From: Comamonadaceae bacterium
Lineage (GTDB): Bacteria > Pseudomonadota > Gammaproteobacteria > Burkholderiales > Burkholderiaceae_C
Direction: 5' to 3'
Assembly (NCBI GenBank): GCA_947378785.1
Contig: CANCLK010000007.1
Span: forward strand, 1-64,000
DNA length: 64,000 nucleotides
Below, in pieces: positions 28,384-37,716 of the stretch. The notes below the pieces were generated by a model. The model was given only the letters and a program-made list of their open reading frames with translations, did no database searches and was not told where the DNA came from. The stretch's first letter is position 1. The number at the start of each line of letters is the position of its first letter. Position numbers and translations under genes: made by a program.

Positions 28384-28501
28384 TCCGTCCCTGCGAGCGC
28401 AGCGCGGCAGTCCATCTCCGCGCACCTCGAAGATGGATGGCCGCGCTGCGCTCGCCATGACGTGGAGTTAGATGGATGGCCGCGCTGCGCTCGCCATGAC
28501 G
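28384..28501. repeat. REP-like palindromic repeat, one full copy and one half copy
   Basis: 28384-28462 is an imperfect palindrome whose arms (about 24 bp, two mismatches) contain GCGAGCGCAGCGCGG and its complement. 28471-28501 repeats the right half (GATGGATGGCCGCGCTGCGC onward) exactly. A near-identical full copy in opposite orientation lies at 50219-50295 (about 6 differences in 79). The pattern fits dispersed extragenic palindromes (REP/REPIN type). The rest of 28226-28577 holds no convincing gene; an open frame through the repeat is an artefact of its composition. Confidence 0.75.
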
Positions 28502-28577
28502 GAATTTAGTTCGTTACATGAGTCCTGTCAGTTGCTCAATTTTCATTTTTACGGTTTCTAATTTCTGAAGGTTTTTC

Positions 28578-29075
28578 ATGTTTATGTCTACTCGTTTTTC
28601 CAATGCGCGGCTGTTGTTCGTGTCTGGCTTGGTGCTGACGGCCAGCTTGGTATCCGCCCAACCTGCCGCCGTCAAAGTCGAAGGCGCGTGGGCCCGCGCC
28701 ACGGTGCAGGGCCAAAAAGGCACGGGTGCTTTCATGAACATCACGGCGGTCCAAGGCACGCGTTTGGTCGGTGTGACGTCGCCGGTGGCTGGCGTGGCCG
28801 AAGTGCATGAAATGAAAATGGACGGCGATGTCATGAAAATGCGTGCGGTCCCGGCGCTGGACCTGCCCGCAGGCAAGACCGTGCAGCTCAAGCCGGGCAG
28901 TTACCACCTGATGTTGATGGACCTCAAGCGCCCCCTCCTGAAAGACAGTACGGTGCCGGTGACTTTGCGCTTTAAAAATGCGGACGGCGTCGACAGCCAG
29001 CTGGAATTGCTTGTGCCGGTGGCGACAACTGCGCCGGGGCCGAAGACTGATATGCCACATGACCACAAGCATTGA
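28578..29075 (+). CDS. Copper chaperone PCu(A)C
   Basis: Periplasmic copper chaperone, 165 residues, which delivers Cu(I) to cytochrome oxidase assembly (CuA site) in characterised relatives. Signal peptide cleaved near VSA-QP (residue 27). The copper ligands fit the family spacing exactly: His77, ten residues, Met88, twenty-one residues, His110-x-Met112. The C-terminus ends HDHKH, a possible extra metal site. It stands alone between the tup operon and the CODH-like cluster. An alternative ATG two codons downstream is possible. Confidence 0.9.
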   Translation: MFMSTRFSNARLLFVSGLVLTASLVSAQPAAVKVEGAWARATVQGQKGTGAFMNITAVQGTRLVGVTSPVAGVAEVHEMKMDGDVMKMRAVPALDLPAGKTVQLKPGSYHLMLMDLKRPLLKDSTVPVTLRFKNADGVDSQLELLVPVATTAPGPKTDMPHDHKH

Positions 29076-29170
29076 ATGAGGCCGGGCGCTTGATGACGGC
29101 TGAGCTTGGCGCTGAATTTTTGTTGCAAGCTGTTCCATTTTTTTAATTTATCGCGGGATTGGCAAGCGCC

Positions 29171-29186
29171 CTAGGGTTTAACCTAG
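29171..29186. promoter_or_regulatory. Short palindrome upstream of the CODH-like operon
   Basis: CTAGG and CCTAG arms around GTTTAA, about 90 bp before the coxS start. Symmetry and position would suit a regulator site for the operon, but no regulator gene is linked and the element is short, so this is tentative. Confidence 0.25.
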
Positions 29187-29274
29187 ACGCCAGAACGAAG
29201 TGCGCTATCAACAATAGCTTTCCTTCTGCCTTTCCCTCGCCTTCTAAACGATTTCCCAACACGGAGCTAAGTCC

Positions 29275-29745
29275 ATGCAAGTTCAACTCAAGGTCAACGG
29301 CAAAGCGCTAAGCGTTGACACCCCACCGAACACGTTGCTGGTGCAGGTACTGCGCGAACAACTCAATCTCACCGGCACCCATGTCGGCTGCGACACCGCG
29401 CAATGCGGCGCGTGCACGGTCATCATGAATGGTCGCGCGGTGAAGTCTTGCAACATGCTGGCCGCACAGGCTGCGGGCGCAGAGATCACCACCATCGAAG
29501 GCTTGGCCGCGGCAGACGGCACCATGCACCCGATGCAGGCCGCTTTCAAAGAATGCCACGGTCTGCAGTGCGGCTTTTGCACCACCGGCATGGTCATGAG
29601 TGCGGTCGACTTGTGTCAGCACCACCCCAAAGCCAGTGAAACCGAAATTCGCGAACTGCTCGAAGGCAATATCTGCCGCTGCACCGGTTACCAAAACATT
29701 GTTAAAGCGGTGCAGCAAGGTGCTGTGGCCATGGCGGCCGTCTAA
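29275..29745 (+). CDS. coxS: CO-dehydrogenase-type iron-sulfur subunit
   Basis: Small [2Fe-2S] subunit of a xanthine-oxidase-family molybdenum hydroxylase, 156 residues. The plant-ferredoxin-type cluster is held by Cys39, Cys44, Cys47 and Cys59 ([12 protein letters not shown]...SC). The second, Mo-proximal cluster is held by Cys99, Cys102, Cys134 and Cys136 (QCGFCTTG and CRCTGYQ). First gene of an S-L-M-D-E-G-F operon, 27 bp before coxL. It passes electrons from the Mo site in CoxL to FAD in CoxM. Confidence 0.92.
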   Translation: MQVQLKVNGKALSVDTPPNTLLVQVLREQLNLTGTHVGCDTAQCGACTVIMNGRAVKSCNMLAAQAAGAEITTIEGLAAADGTMHPMQAAFKECHGLQCGFCTTGMVMSAVDLCQHHPKASETEIRELLEGNICRCTGYQNIVKAVQQGAVAMAAV

Positions 29746-29772
29746 GTTTGATACTTTTTTTGGAGTAATCCC

Positions 29773-32148
29773 ATGGGTGCATCCGACTTCGTTAACCTGC
29801 CGAACATTGGCGCTTCGATTCGTCGCAAAGAAGACTACCGCTTCTTGACCGGTGGCGGGCAGTACACCGACGACATCAACATCGCGAATCAAACCTACGC
29901 CGTGTTCGTGCGCTCGCCGCATGCGCATGCGCGCATCAAGAGCGTGGACACCCGTGCCGCCAAGGCTGCGCCGGGCGTGGTCGGTGTGTTGGTCGGCCAA
30001 GACGTGGCGGATGCGAAGATCAACGGTTTGCCCTGCGGCTGGCTCATCACCAGCACCGATGGTTCGCCCATGAAAGAGCCGCCGCACCCGATTTTGGCGC
30101 TGGACAAAGTGCGCTATGTGGGGGATCACGTGGCGATGGTGGTCGCTGAAACTTTAGAGCAGGCCAAAAACGCCGCTGAGTTGGTCGAGGTCGACTACGA
30201 CGTGTTGAGCGCAGTCGTCAATGTGACCGCCGCCGCCAAGGCCGCAGCGCTGCACGACGCTGCCCCAGACAACCGTTGCTACAAATGGGCGCTTGGTGAC
30301 AAGGCGCAGGTGGACACCGCCTTTGCCAACGCCGCGCACATTACCAAGCTCGACCTCACCAACAACCGCTTGATTCCAAACGCGATGGAACCCCGCGCCG
30401 TGATTGGCCACTACAGCCGCGCCACTGACGACTACACGCTGTATGTTTCAAACCAGAACCCGCACGTCGAACGGCTCTTGCTGACTGCGTTTGTGATGGG
30501 CTTGCCTGAGCACAAAGTGCGCGTGATTGCGCCTGACGTCGGCGGTGGTTTTGGCTCGAAAATTTATCTGTATGCCGAAGACGTCTGCCTGACTTGGGCC
30601 TCGAAAAAACTGAACCGTCCCATCAAGTGGACGGCTGACCGCAGCGAAGCTTTTTTGAGTGACGCGCACGGTCGAGACCATTCGAGCCACGCCGAAATGG
30701 CGATGGACAAAGACGGAAAATTCTTGGCACTTCGGGTCCACACAGACGCCAACATGGGCGCCTACCTGTCGACCTTTGCACCCGCTATTCCGACCATTCT
30801 TTACGCCACCCTGTTGGCCGGCCAGTACAGCACGCCGCAGGTGTATGTGGAGGTTGATGCGTGGTTCACCAACACCGCGCCAGTGGACGCTTACCGCGGG
30901 GCCGGTCGGCCAGAAGCCACCTACTTGCTGGAGCGATTGGTGTCGCGCTGTGGTTGGGAGATGGGGCTGGCGCAAGACGAAATCCGTCGCCGCAACTTCA
31001 TCACCCAGTTCCCTTACCAAACGCCTGTGGCACTGCAATACGACGTCGGCGATTTTCATGCCTTGCTCAAGCGCGGCAATGAACTCGCTGAAGTCAATAC
31101 CTTCGAGAAGCGCAAGACTGCTTCTGCGGCCAAGGGCTTGCTGCGCGGCATCGGTTACTCCTGCTCCCTCGAAGCTTGCGGCTTGGCACCGAGCAACGTT
31201 GCCGGTGCGCTCGGCGCGCGCGCTGGCTTGTTTGAATGCGGCGAGGTGCGCGTGCACCCGACCGGCAGCGTGACGGTCTTCACTGGCTCGCACAGCCACG
31301 GTCAAGGCCACGAAACCACCTTTGCGCAAGTGGTGGCGGCGCGTCTCGGCATCTCGGTTGACGCGGTCGACATCGTTCACGGCGACACCGGCCGCGTGCC
31401 GTTTGGCATGGGCACGTACGGCTCGCGCTCGATGTCGGTGGGCGGCACGGCCATCATGAAGGCGCTCGACAAAATCGAGACCAAGGCCAAGAAAATTGCC
31501 GCGCACCTGATGGAAGCCAGCGACGCTGACGTCGAGTTTGCCAACGGTGAATTCACCATCAAAGGCACAGACAAAAAAGTCAGCTTCGGCCAAGTGGCGC
31601 TGACGGCTTATGTGCCGCACAACTACCCGCTCGACAAGCTCGAGCCCGGCTTGAACGAAACCGCTTTTTACGACCCGACCAACTTCACCTTCCCGGCCGG
31701 CACCTACATTTGCGAAGTTGAAATTGACCCGCAAACCGGCACCGTCAAGGTCGACAGCTTTACCGCTGTGGATGACTTCGGCAACATCATCAACCCGATG
31801 ATTGTCGAAGGCCAGGTGCACGGCGGACTGGTGCAGGGCATTGGCCAGGCGCTGTTGGAAAACTGTGTCTACGACGAAGAGACAGGCCAGTTGCTGACCG
31901 GTTCCCTGATGGACTACGCCATGCCGCGCGCCGACGACATGCCGAACTTCAAACTCGACACGCTGTGCACGCCTTGCAGCCACAACCCCTTGGGCGCCAA
32001 GGGCTGCGGCGAGGCCGGGGCGATTGGTTCGCCGCCGGCGGTTATCAATGCCGTGCTGGATGCACTGCGGCCGCTGGGCGTGACCGACTTCGACATGCCG
32101 GCGTCGTCCGCCCGCGTCTGGTCGGCCATCCAAGCCGCCAAAAAATAA
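29773..32148 (+). CDS. coxL: Molybdenum hydroxylase large subunit, form II CODH-like
   Basis: Catalytic subunit binding molybdopterin cytosine dinucleotide, 791 residues. GGGFGSK near residue 256 and the C-terminal [15 protein letters not shown], carrying the catalytic Glu, are family hallmarks. The active-site loop reads AYRGAGR at 373-379, the form II signature; genuine form I CO dehydrogenases have AYxCSFR. True CO oxidation by form II enzymes is disputed, and related enzymes oxidise aldehydes or N-heterocycles, so the substrate is open. A clear Shine-Dalgarno (GGAG) precedes the ATG. Confidence 0.9.
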   Translation: MGASDFVNLPNIGASIRRKEDYRFLTGGGQYTDDINIANQTYAVFVRSPHAHARIKSVDTRAAKAAPGVVGVLVGQDVADAKINGLPCGWLITSTDGSPMKEPPHPILALDKVRYVGDHVAMVVAETLEQAKNAAELVEVDYDVLSAVVNVTAAAKAAALHDAAPDNRCYKWALGDKAQVDTAFANAAHITKLDLTNNRLIPNAMEPRAVIGHYSRATDDYTLYVSNQNPHVERLLLTAFVMGLPEHKVRVIAPDVGGGFGSKIYLYAEDVCLTWASKKLNRPIKWTADRSEAFLSDAHGRDHSSHAEMAMDKDGKFLALRVHTDANMGAYLSTFAPAIPTILYATLLAGQYSTPQVYVEVDAWFTNTAPVDAYRGAGRPEATYLLERLVSRCGWEMGLAQDEIRRRNFITQFPYQTPVALQYDVGDFHALLKRGNELAEVNTFEKRKTASAAKGLLRGIGYSCSLEACGLAPSNVAGALGARAGLFECGEVRVHPTGSVTVFTGSHSHGQGHETTFAQVVAARLGISVDAVDIVHGDTGRVPFGMGTYGSRSMSVGGTAIMKALDKIETKAKKIAAHLMEASDADVEFANGEFTIKGTDKKVSFGQVALTAYVPHNYPLDKLEPGLNETAFYDPTNFTFPAGTYICEVEIDPQTGTVKVDSFTAVDDFGNIINPMIVEGQVHGGLVQGIGQALLENCVYDEETGQLLTGSLMDYAMPRADDMPNFKLDTLCTPCSHNPLGAKGCGEAGAIGSPPAVINAVLDALRPLGVTDFDMPASSARVWSAIQAAKK

Positions 32149-32181
32149 ACGAACCAATTAAGAATTTTCAAGGAACAATTT

Positions 32182-32973
32182 ATGTACGCATTCACCCTGG
32201 AACGACCCAGCACCTTGGCTGACGCCACACGTCTCGCTGCCGCTGGCGCCAAACCGTTGGCCGGTGGCCAGACCATGCTGGCGTCGATGAAGCTGCGCCT
32301 CTCAAACCCCGAACAAGTGGCTGACCTGAGCGGCATCAAAGAGCTCACCGGCATTTGCCGCGAAGGCAATGCCTTTGTCATCGGCGCCATGACGCGCCAC
32401 ATCGACGTCGCCAACCATGCCGAGCTCAAGGCGGCGCTGCCAGCGCTGGCAGACTTGGCTGCCAACATCGGCGACCGCCAAGTGCGCGCCATGGGCACCT
32501 TGGGCGGCTCAGTCGCCAACAACGACCCTGCGGCCTGCTACCCCAGCGCGGTGTTGGCCTTGGGCGCGACCATCCATACCAGCAGCCGCAAGATCGCTGC
32601 TGATGACTTTTTTCAAGGCATGTTTGCCACCGCGCTTGAAGAGGGCGAACTGATCACCGCGATCAGCTTCCCGATTGCTAAGCGCGCGGCTTACATGAAG
32701 TTCAAACAGCCGGCCTCGCGTTTTGCCATGGTCGGCGTCTTCCTTGCGCAGTTCGACGCCGGTGTGCGCGTGGCTGTCACCGGTGCGGCCAACGGCGTTT
32801 TTCGCCACAGCGGTTTAGAAGCAGCGTTGTCGAAAAGCTTCACGCCTGCGGCTGCGGCGGCGGTCAAGATCGATGCGTCTGAACTCAACAGCGACATTCA
32901 CGCCACAGCGGCTTACCGCGCCAACCTCATCAGCGTGCAAACCCAACGCGGCGTGACCAAAGCACTGGCTTGA
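32182..32973 (+). CDS. coxM: CO-dehydrogenase-type FAD-binding subunit
   Basis: Medium subunit, 263 residues, carrying FAD and handing electrons to the respiratory chain. FAD motifs AGGQTMLASMKLRLS (near 31-45) and MGTLGGSVANNDPA (near 108-121) match the CoxM/CutM family (canonical AGGHS and TIGG). Lies 33 bp after coxL. The order S-L-M differs from the M-S-L order of Oligotropha coxMSL and fits form II clusters. Confidence 0.9.
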   Translation: MYAFTLERPSTLADATRLAAAGAKPLAGGQTMLASMKLRLSNPEQVADLSGIKELTGICREGNAFVIGAMTRHIDVANHAELKAALPALADLAANIGDRQVRAMGTLGGSVANNDPAACYPSAVLALGATIHTSSRKIAADDFFQGMFATALEEGELITAISFPIAKRAAYMKFKQPASRFAMVGVFLAQFDAGVRVAVTGAANGVFRHSGLEAALSKSFTPAAAAAVKIDASELNSDIHATAAYRANLISVQTQRGVTKALA

Positions 32974-32980
32974 AACACGA

Positions 32981-33892
32981 TTGAAAACATTATTTCCCAG
33001 CATCGACGCACTGACCGAAGCCCTGCAAGGGGCGGGCTACTTTGCTGACCGGCGTTTGGCCACGGCCGTTTTTTTGGCGCTGCGTTTGCAGCGTCCGTTG
33101 CTGCTCGAAGGTGAGCCCGGCGTCGGCAAAACCGAGCTGGCGAAGGCTTTGTCGATTGCGCTTCAGCGCGAGCTGATTCGCCTGCAGTGCTATGACGGCT
33201 TAGAGCAGCGCGAAGCGCTTTACGAATGGAACTACGCCGCGCAGCTGCTGCACATGCGCGCCTCTGAAGGGCGCGGTGATGTGAGCGACGTGGAGCGCGA
33301 GGTCTACCAAGGCCGCTACCTGATTCGTCGGCCGCTGTTGCAGGCGCTGCAAACCCCAGCGCCCGGTGCGGTGTTGTTGATCGATGAAGTCGACCGTGCG
33401 GACGAGCCCTTTGAAGCCTTCCTGCTCGAATACCTCGGGGAATACCAAGTCAGTATCCCAGAGCTGGGCACCATCCGCGCTGAAGTCACACCGGTGACGA
33501 TTCTCACCAGCAACCGCACGCGTGAACTCAACGATGCGGTGAAGCGCCGCTGCCTGTACCACTGGCTGGACTACCCGGACCGAGACCGCGAGTTGGCGAT
33601 TGTGCGGGCGCAAGTGCCCGAGGCCAGCGCAGCGTTGACGGCGCAGGTGGCGCAGTTTGTCGACCGTCTGCGGAACTCGCCCTTTGGCAATGCTTTTCAG
33701 CGTGCGCCCGGCATTGCCGAAAGCGTCGAGTGGGCCAAAGCGTTGGTAGCGCTGGACACCTTGGTCATCGACCCTGAAGTGGTGGCAGACACAGCGGGCA
33801 TCTTGTTCAAGCAGCGCGAAGATGTGGCGGCCTTGACGCACGAGTTGGCGGTGGAGTTGCTCAAGCCGGCTGACACTGATAAGGCTGAATGA
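32981..33892 (+). CDS. coxD: MoxR-type AAA+ ATPase (CoxD)
   Basis: AAA+ ATPase of 303 residues needed in characterised cox operons to build the active-site metal-sulfur centre. Walker A EGEPGVGKTEL (about 43-53), Walker B VLLIDEVDRADE (about 130) and sensor 1 TSNRTRELN. It begins with TTG at 32981, seven bases after the coxM stop, and is followed at 4 bp by coxE. MoxR ATPases act with VWA-domain partners, and coxE supplies one. Confidence 0.88.
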   Translation: MKTLFPSIDALTEALQGAGYFADRRLATAVFLALRLQRPLLLEGEPGVGKTELAKALSIALQRELIRLQCYDGLEQREALYEWNYAAQLLHMRASEGRGDVSDVEREVYQGRYLIRRPLLQALQTPAPGAVLLIDEVDRADEPFEAFLLEYLGEYQVSIPELGTIRAEVTPVTILTSNRTRELNDAVKRRCLYHWLDYPDRDRELAIVRAQVPEASAALTAQVAQFVDRLRNSPFGNAFQRAPGIAESVEWAKALVALDTLVIDPEVVADTAGILFKQREDVAALTHELAVELLKPADTDKAE

Positions 33893-33896
33893 GGTC

Positions 33897-35084
33897 ATGC
33901 GCCTAGGCGATGCGCGCAGCGGCAAGCTGGCCGACAACATCGCCGGTTTTGGCCGGGCCTTGCGACGGGCTGGCGTCAAGATTGACAGCAGCCGAATCGC
34001 GCTGGCCAAAGAAGCTGCCTTGGCGGTGGGTATCAGCGAAAAAGCCGACCTGAGTGCTGCCTTTGAAGCCGTCATGGTCAGCCGCGAACAAGACCGTTTG
34101 GTTTTTCGTGAGTTGTTTGACGTTTACTTCCAAGACCCCCAACTGGCCAACAAGCTGTTGGCGCAGTTGCTGCCCAGCGCCGAAGGCCAAGCCGAGCCGA
34201 GCCGACGGCGGCCGCGCGTGCGCGAAGCATTGGCGGCGCAGCAGAGCTTTGGGCAACAAGCTAAGCCCAGTACCGAAGACCAGAAAGTCGAATTTGACGC
34301 GGCCATGACGGCCAGTGACATTCAACGCTTGCAGCACGCAGACTTCAATTCGCTTTCAGCCACCGAATACCGGCTGGTCGAGCGCTTGGCACGCGACATC
34401 AAATTGCCCTTGCCTGAATTCGCCTCACGCCGGAGCCGTCCCGCTTCAAGCGGCCCGCGCATTCATTGGCCGGGCGTCATGCACCACGCTGCGCGCACGG
34501 GCGGTGAACTGATGCATTTGCCGCGTTTGAAGCGGCGGCAACAGGCCTTGCCTTTGTTGATATTGGTTGATGTGTCGGGTTCGATGGAGCGCTATGCGCG
34601 GCTGCTGCTGGCGTTTTTGCATGCGGCTACGCGGCGACATCCGCAGCGAGATGTGTTCGCCTTCGGCATCGGCCTGACGGATTTGAGTTCGTGCTTTGAA
34701 GTGGCCGACACCGACCTGATGCTGGAACGTGCAGGCGCTGCCATTGACGACTTTGCCGGCGGCACTCAACTTGGCGTGTCGCTGGCCAGTTTGCGCCAGC
34801 AACACGCGCGCAAGCTGGTCGGCCGGCGCACGGTGGTGCTCATCATCACGGATGGGCTGGACACTGGCGAGCCCGCTGAGCTGGACAGTGAGCTGGCTTG
34901 GCTGCGCCGCCGCAGTCGGTGTCTGCTGTGGCTGAATCCCTTGCTGCGCTTTGACGGTTATGCGCCGCTGGCGCGCGGGGCGTCGGTGTTGCACCGCCAC
35001 GCTGACGGCATGTTGGCCGTCCACAACCTGAGCCGGCTCGAAGAACTGGCGGCCAGCTTGGCCGCCTTGATGAAAAACCGATGA
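33897..35084 (+). CDS. coxE: VWA-domain protein (CoxE)
   Basis: 395 residues with a C-terminal von Willebrand factor A domain; the MIDAS motif DVSGSM is at about 223-228, and a T is in the GGTQLG loop (about 290). The N-terminal half is helical and charged. In Oligotropha CoxE works with the CoxD ATPase in maturing CO dehydrogenase. A GAGG Shine-Dalgarno overlaps the coxD stop region, indicating coupled translation. The 73-bp gap that follows, before coxG, is the largest inside the operon. Confidence 0.87.
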   Translation: MRLGDARSGKLADNIAGFGRALRRAGVKIDSSRIALAKEAALAVGISEKADLSAAFEAVMVSREQDRLVFRELFDVYFQDPQLANKLLAQLLPSAEGQAEPSRRRPRVREALAAQQSFGQQAKPSTEDQKVEFDAAMTASDIQRLQHADFNSLSATEYRLVERLARDIKLPLPEFASRRSRPASSGPRIHWPGVMHHAARTGGELMHLPRLKRRQQALPLLILVDVSGSMERYARLLLAFLHAATRRHPQRDVFAFGIGLTDLSSCFEVADTDLMLERAGAAIDDFAGGTQLGVSLASLRQQHARKLVGRRTVVLIITDGLDTGEPAELDSELAWLRRRSRCLLWLNPLLRFDGYAPLARGASVLHRHADGMLAVHNLSRLEELAASLAALMKNR

Positions 35085-35157
35085 CCCACACGGACTTGAA
35101 ACTGCGCTGACAATGCGTGGATAGACAGCCTATCCCAGAAAAAACAAGGAAGACCCC

Positions 35158-35778
35158 ATGGAAATGCAAGCCAGCCGGCAACTCGCCGTGACCCAGCAAC
35201 AAGCTTGGGACGCACTGAACGACCCCGCCGTTCTCAAAGTCTGCATTCCCGGTTGCGACAAGGTGGAAGCCAGCGGCGAAAACCAATACGCCATTGGCAT
35301 GGCCCTGAAAATCGGCCCGGTGTCGGCCAAGTTCAAAGGCAACATTGAGCTCAGCGACATCCAACCGCCGGTCAGCTACAAGCTCACCTTTGAAGGGCAG
35401 GGCGGCCCGGCTGGTTTTGGCAAAGGCAGCGCTGCGGTGGTGCTGACGCCCAACGCCACCGGCTGCGAGTTGGCTTACAGCGTGCAAGCCTCCGTCGGCG
35501 GCAAGGTCGCGCAACTCGGCCAGCGCTTGATCGACGGCGCAGCCAAATCCATGGCGGAAGATTTCTTCAAACGCTTTGACCTCGAGATGCAAAAGCAACA
35601 CCCTGAAGCCTATGCTGCACGCGACGCTGCCGAAGCCGTCAAGTCCGAATCCAAGACCGCCGTCACTCCAGCAAAAGCGGTGCCTGTGGACGCCACCGCT
35701 ATCGCCGGCATCCCAAGGTGGATCTGGATGCTGGGTGCCACCGTTGCGCTGGCCGTGTCGTACTGGCTGGCCAACTGA
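35158..35778 (+). CDS. coxG: CoxG-type SRPBCC protein with C-terminal membrane anchor
   Basis: 206 residues. The N-terminal 150 form a SRPBCC (START-like) lipid- or ligand-binding domain of the CoxG family: ASRQLAVTQQQAWDALND, VLKVCIPGC and GKVAQLGQRLIDGAAK. A charged Ala/Lys linker leads to one C-terminal transmembrane helix (WIWMLGATVALAVSYWLAN). CoxG is proposed to anchor the dehydrogenase to the membrane in other bacteria, and recent work suggests lipoquinone handling; here this is inferred by homology. Confidence 0.87.
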   Translation: MEMQASRQLAVTQQQAWDALNDPAVLKVCIPGCDKVEASGENQYAIGMALKIGPVSAKFKGNIELSDIQPPVSYKLTFEGQGGPAGFGKGSAAVVLTPNATGCELAYSVQASVGGKVAQLGQRLIDGAAKSMAEDFFKRFDLEMQKQHPEAYAARDAAEAVKSESKTAVTPAKAVPVDATAIAGIPRWIWMLGATVALAVSYWLAN

Positions 35779-35813
35779 AAAGCTGAAAACCGAAAAGGTA
35801 AGAAAGCCTCGTC

Positions 35814-36872
35814 ATGGAAAATCTAGATGTGATGGTGCTGCGCACCCTGCGAGATTGGCGTCAATCTGGCAAACGCGCTTTGCTCGCTACAGTCGTCCGC
35901 ACATGGGGGTCGTCACCCAGGCCGGTCGGATCGATCATGGCGCTGTGCGAAGACGGCGCGGTGGTCGGCTCAGTCTCGGGCGGTTGCATCGAAGACGATC
36001 TGATCTACCAATACACGCAGGCGTATGCGGCGTCAGAAACCAAAAAGATTCCTTCCGGCCCGCCAGCTTTTGTGAAATACGGTGTCAGCGCAGACGAGGC
36101 CCACCGCTTTGGTCTGCCTTGTGGCGGCACGCTAGAACTGTTGCTCGAATTTGACCCGAGCGCGGCTGATCTGGAGCGCTTGGTGACAGCGCTTGAAGCC
36201 GGTCAATTGATGCAGCGGCAAGTCAGCTTGAAGGACGGCGCGGTCACCCTGTCGCCCAGTGCCGCACCGGCAGAGCTCAGTGTGTCGGCCAGCGACCTTG
36301 TCAACACTTTCGGCCCCGAATACCGCATGCTGCTCATTGGTGCCGGTCAACTCACCGAATACTTGGCCACCATGGCGCTGTTCAGCGGCTTTGCCGTGAC
36401 CGTGTGCGACCCGCGTGAGGAATACCGCAGTGCTTGGTCTGTGGCGGGTGCCAAGGTGTTGAGCGAGATGCCAGACGATGTGGTCACGGCCTTCAAGCCG
36501 GACCGCCGCAGCTGCGTGATTGCGCTCACACACGACCCCAAGCTCGACGACTTAGCGCTGCTTGAAGCGCTGGAAACCGATGCTTTTTACATCGGTGCCA
36601 TTGGGTCGCGGCGCAACAACGACGCCCGCCACCAGCGCATGGCCGAACACTTCGACTTGACTGAAGCCAAACTGCAACGCCTGCGCGGCCCGATCGGTAT
36701 TTACATCGGCAGTAAAACACCGTCCGAGATCGCTGTCAGCGTGATGGCCGAAGTGCTTGCGGTGAAAAACGGTGTGGAGTTGCCACGCGACATGGCCGTC
36801 GCCCAAGCCAAAAACGAACGCGCGGTGTTGCACAACGACCCGGGCGATCTGGTCTGCGGCATCAAGCGTTAA
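35814..36872 (+). CDS. coxF: XdhC/CoxF-family molybdenum-enzyme maturation protein
   Basis: 352 residues with an N-terminal XdhC/CoxI domain (VVRTWGSSPRPVGSIMAL and GSVSGGCIEDDL) and a C-terminal Rossmann domain (RMLLIGAGQLTEYLA near 172, then AIGSRRNN). These proteins bind the molybdenum cofactor and insert it, sulfurated, into xanthine-oxidase-family enzymes. It closes the operon 35 bp after coxG. CoxF and XdhC names are used interchangeably in such clusters; I assign coxF from position. Confidence 0.85.
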   Translation: MENLDVMVLRTLRDWRQSGKRALLATVVRTWGSSPRPVGSIMALCEDGAVVGSVSGGCIEDDLIYQYTQAYAASETKKIPSGPPAFVKYGVSADEAHRFGLPCGGTLELLLEFDPSAADLERLVTALEAGQLMQRQVSLKDGAVTLSPSAAPAELSVSASDLVNTFGPEYRMLLIGAGQLTEYLATMALFSGFAVTVCDPREEYRSAWSVAGAKVLSEMPDDVVTAFKPDRRSCVIALTHDPKLDDLALLEALETDAFYIGAIGSRRNNDARHQRMAEHFDLTEAKLQRLRGPIGIYIGSKTPSEIAVSVMAEVLAVKNGVELPRDMAVAQAKNERAVLHNDPGDLVCGIKR

Positions 36873-37068
36873 CGCAACACTTGTTCGGCCGGTAAATATT
36901 TTTTGCAGGCCTGACGCGCCTGTAGATTTTCATTTTTAGGATTGCCAATAGGCATTTATTAGTTTTTTAGCGTTTGTTTTCTCGCCATTTAATTAAAAAA
37001 ATAGACATAAGAGCTGCATTTAGAAATAAACGTTCAAAGCTATTTCACCGCCAATCGTTAAATGATTT

Positions 37069-37097
37069 TTGACACAATACTTGCATTCCAATACATT
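37069..37097 (+). promoter_or_regulatory. Sigma-70 promoter candidate for the exported-protein cluster
   Basis: A consensus -35 TTGACA (37069-37074), 17-bp spacer, and -10 TACATT (37092-37097), 39 bp before the lipoprotein gene. It stands in a clearly AT-rich 260-bp stretch after the cox operon (36873-37135), which otherwise contains no gene I can support. Confidence 0.6.
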
Positions 37098-37135
37098 TAT
37101 AGGGGTCATTAAATAGTTGCCGAATTGGGGTGCAA

Positions 37136-37696
37136 ATGGTTTTTCAAAGAAATTTAGCGTCAACGCTGCTCTTCGTCGCGTTGGCATCCGTATCGCTCAC
37201 CGCTTGCGACCAATTGCGGGAAAAACTGGCTTCGGTGATCGGCTCCAAGTCGCCGGAAGACACGCTGCTCTCCGTTCGCGGCAACCTTGAGAGCGGAAAA
37301 TTCAAAGAGGCCAAGGCCGAGGCCGAGCCTTTTGCCACCAAGCCGGGCGCCCGCCAAGCCGAATTTGCTTTGGCAGCCGCTCAGGCTTGCGGCAATCTGG
37401 GCGAGGTCAGCCAAGCGCTTGACTACTTGGCCATTGCGCTCAAAGCAGGCGCTGTCAGCTCAGACGCCTTGATGGCTGATCGGAACTTTGAGTCGATCCG
37501 CACCGATATCCGATTTGTGTCCTTGTTGACAGGCCAGTCCAGCACAGCCAGTGCCGGAAACGCAAGCGCTTCAGCTGCCTCCGCTTCCCAAGCCGCACCA
37601 GCACCCAAAGCGGCTGAGCCTGCGACCGCCATCCGCATGGACGGTCAGGGCATCGAGGTCAAGGCCGGCAGTATTTCCATCAAATTACCCAACTAA
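37136..37696 (+). CDS. Lipoprotein with TPR-like repeat region, function unknown
   Basis: About 186 residues. Signal peptide ends in lipobox SLTAC with Cys24, so it is probably anchored to the outer membrane. Residues 40-130 have a helical TPR-like pattern (SVRGNLESGKFKEAKAEAEPF and ALDYLAIALKAGAVS) ending in DRNFESIRTDIRFVSLL, a segment often seen at the end of TPR arrays. A low-complexity Ser/Ala/Pro stretch (135-165) precedes a short C-terminal strand-rich tail. ATG 37136 is preferred, with GGGG upstream; GTG 37130 is two codons earlier. First of five exported-protein genes. Confidence 0.7.
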   Translation: MVFQRNLASTLLFVALASVSLTACDQLREKLASVIGSKSPEDTLLSVRGNLESGKFKEAKAEAEPFATKPGARQAEFALAAAQACGNLGEVSQALDYLAIALKAGAVSSDALMADRNFESIRTDIRFVSLLTGQSSTASAGNASASAASASQAAPAPKAAEPATAIRMDGQGIEVKAGSISIKLPN

Positions 37697-37716
37697 CCAT
37701 TCATCGTAGGTCTCTC

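Noticed and set aside
28228-28460. Short open frames (about 70-76 codons) on both strands around 28.2-28.5 kb, and a similar one near 50.2 kb
   Set aside because: They run through the REP-like repeat and match each other only because of it; no ribosome-binding site or conserved protein.
30448-32157. Long minus-strand open frame of 569 codons inside coxL
   Set aside because: High-GC antisense shadow of coxL; composition is shadow-like (His/Arg/Val-rich), with no family motif, while the plus strand has clear domain motifs.
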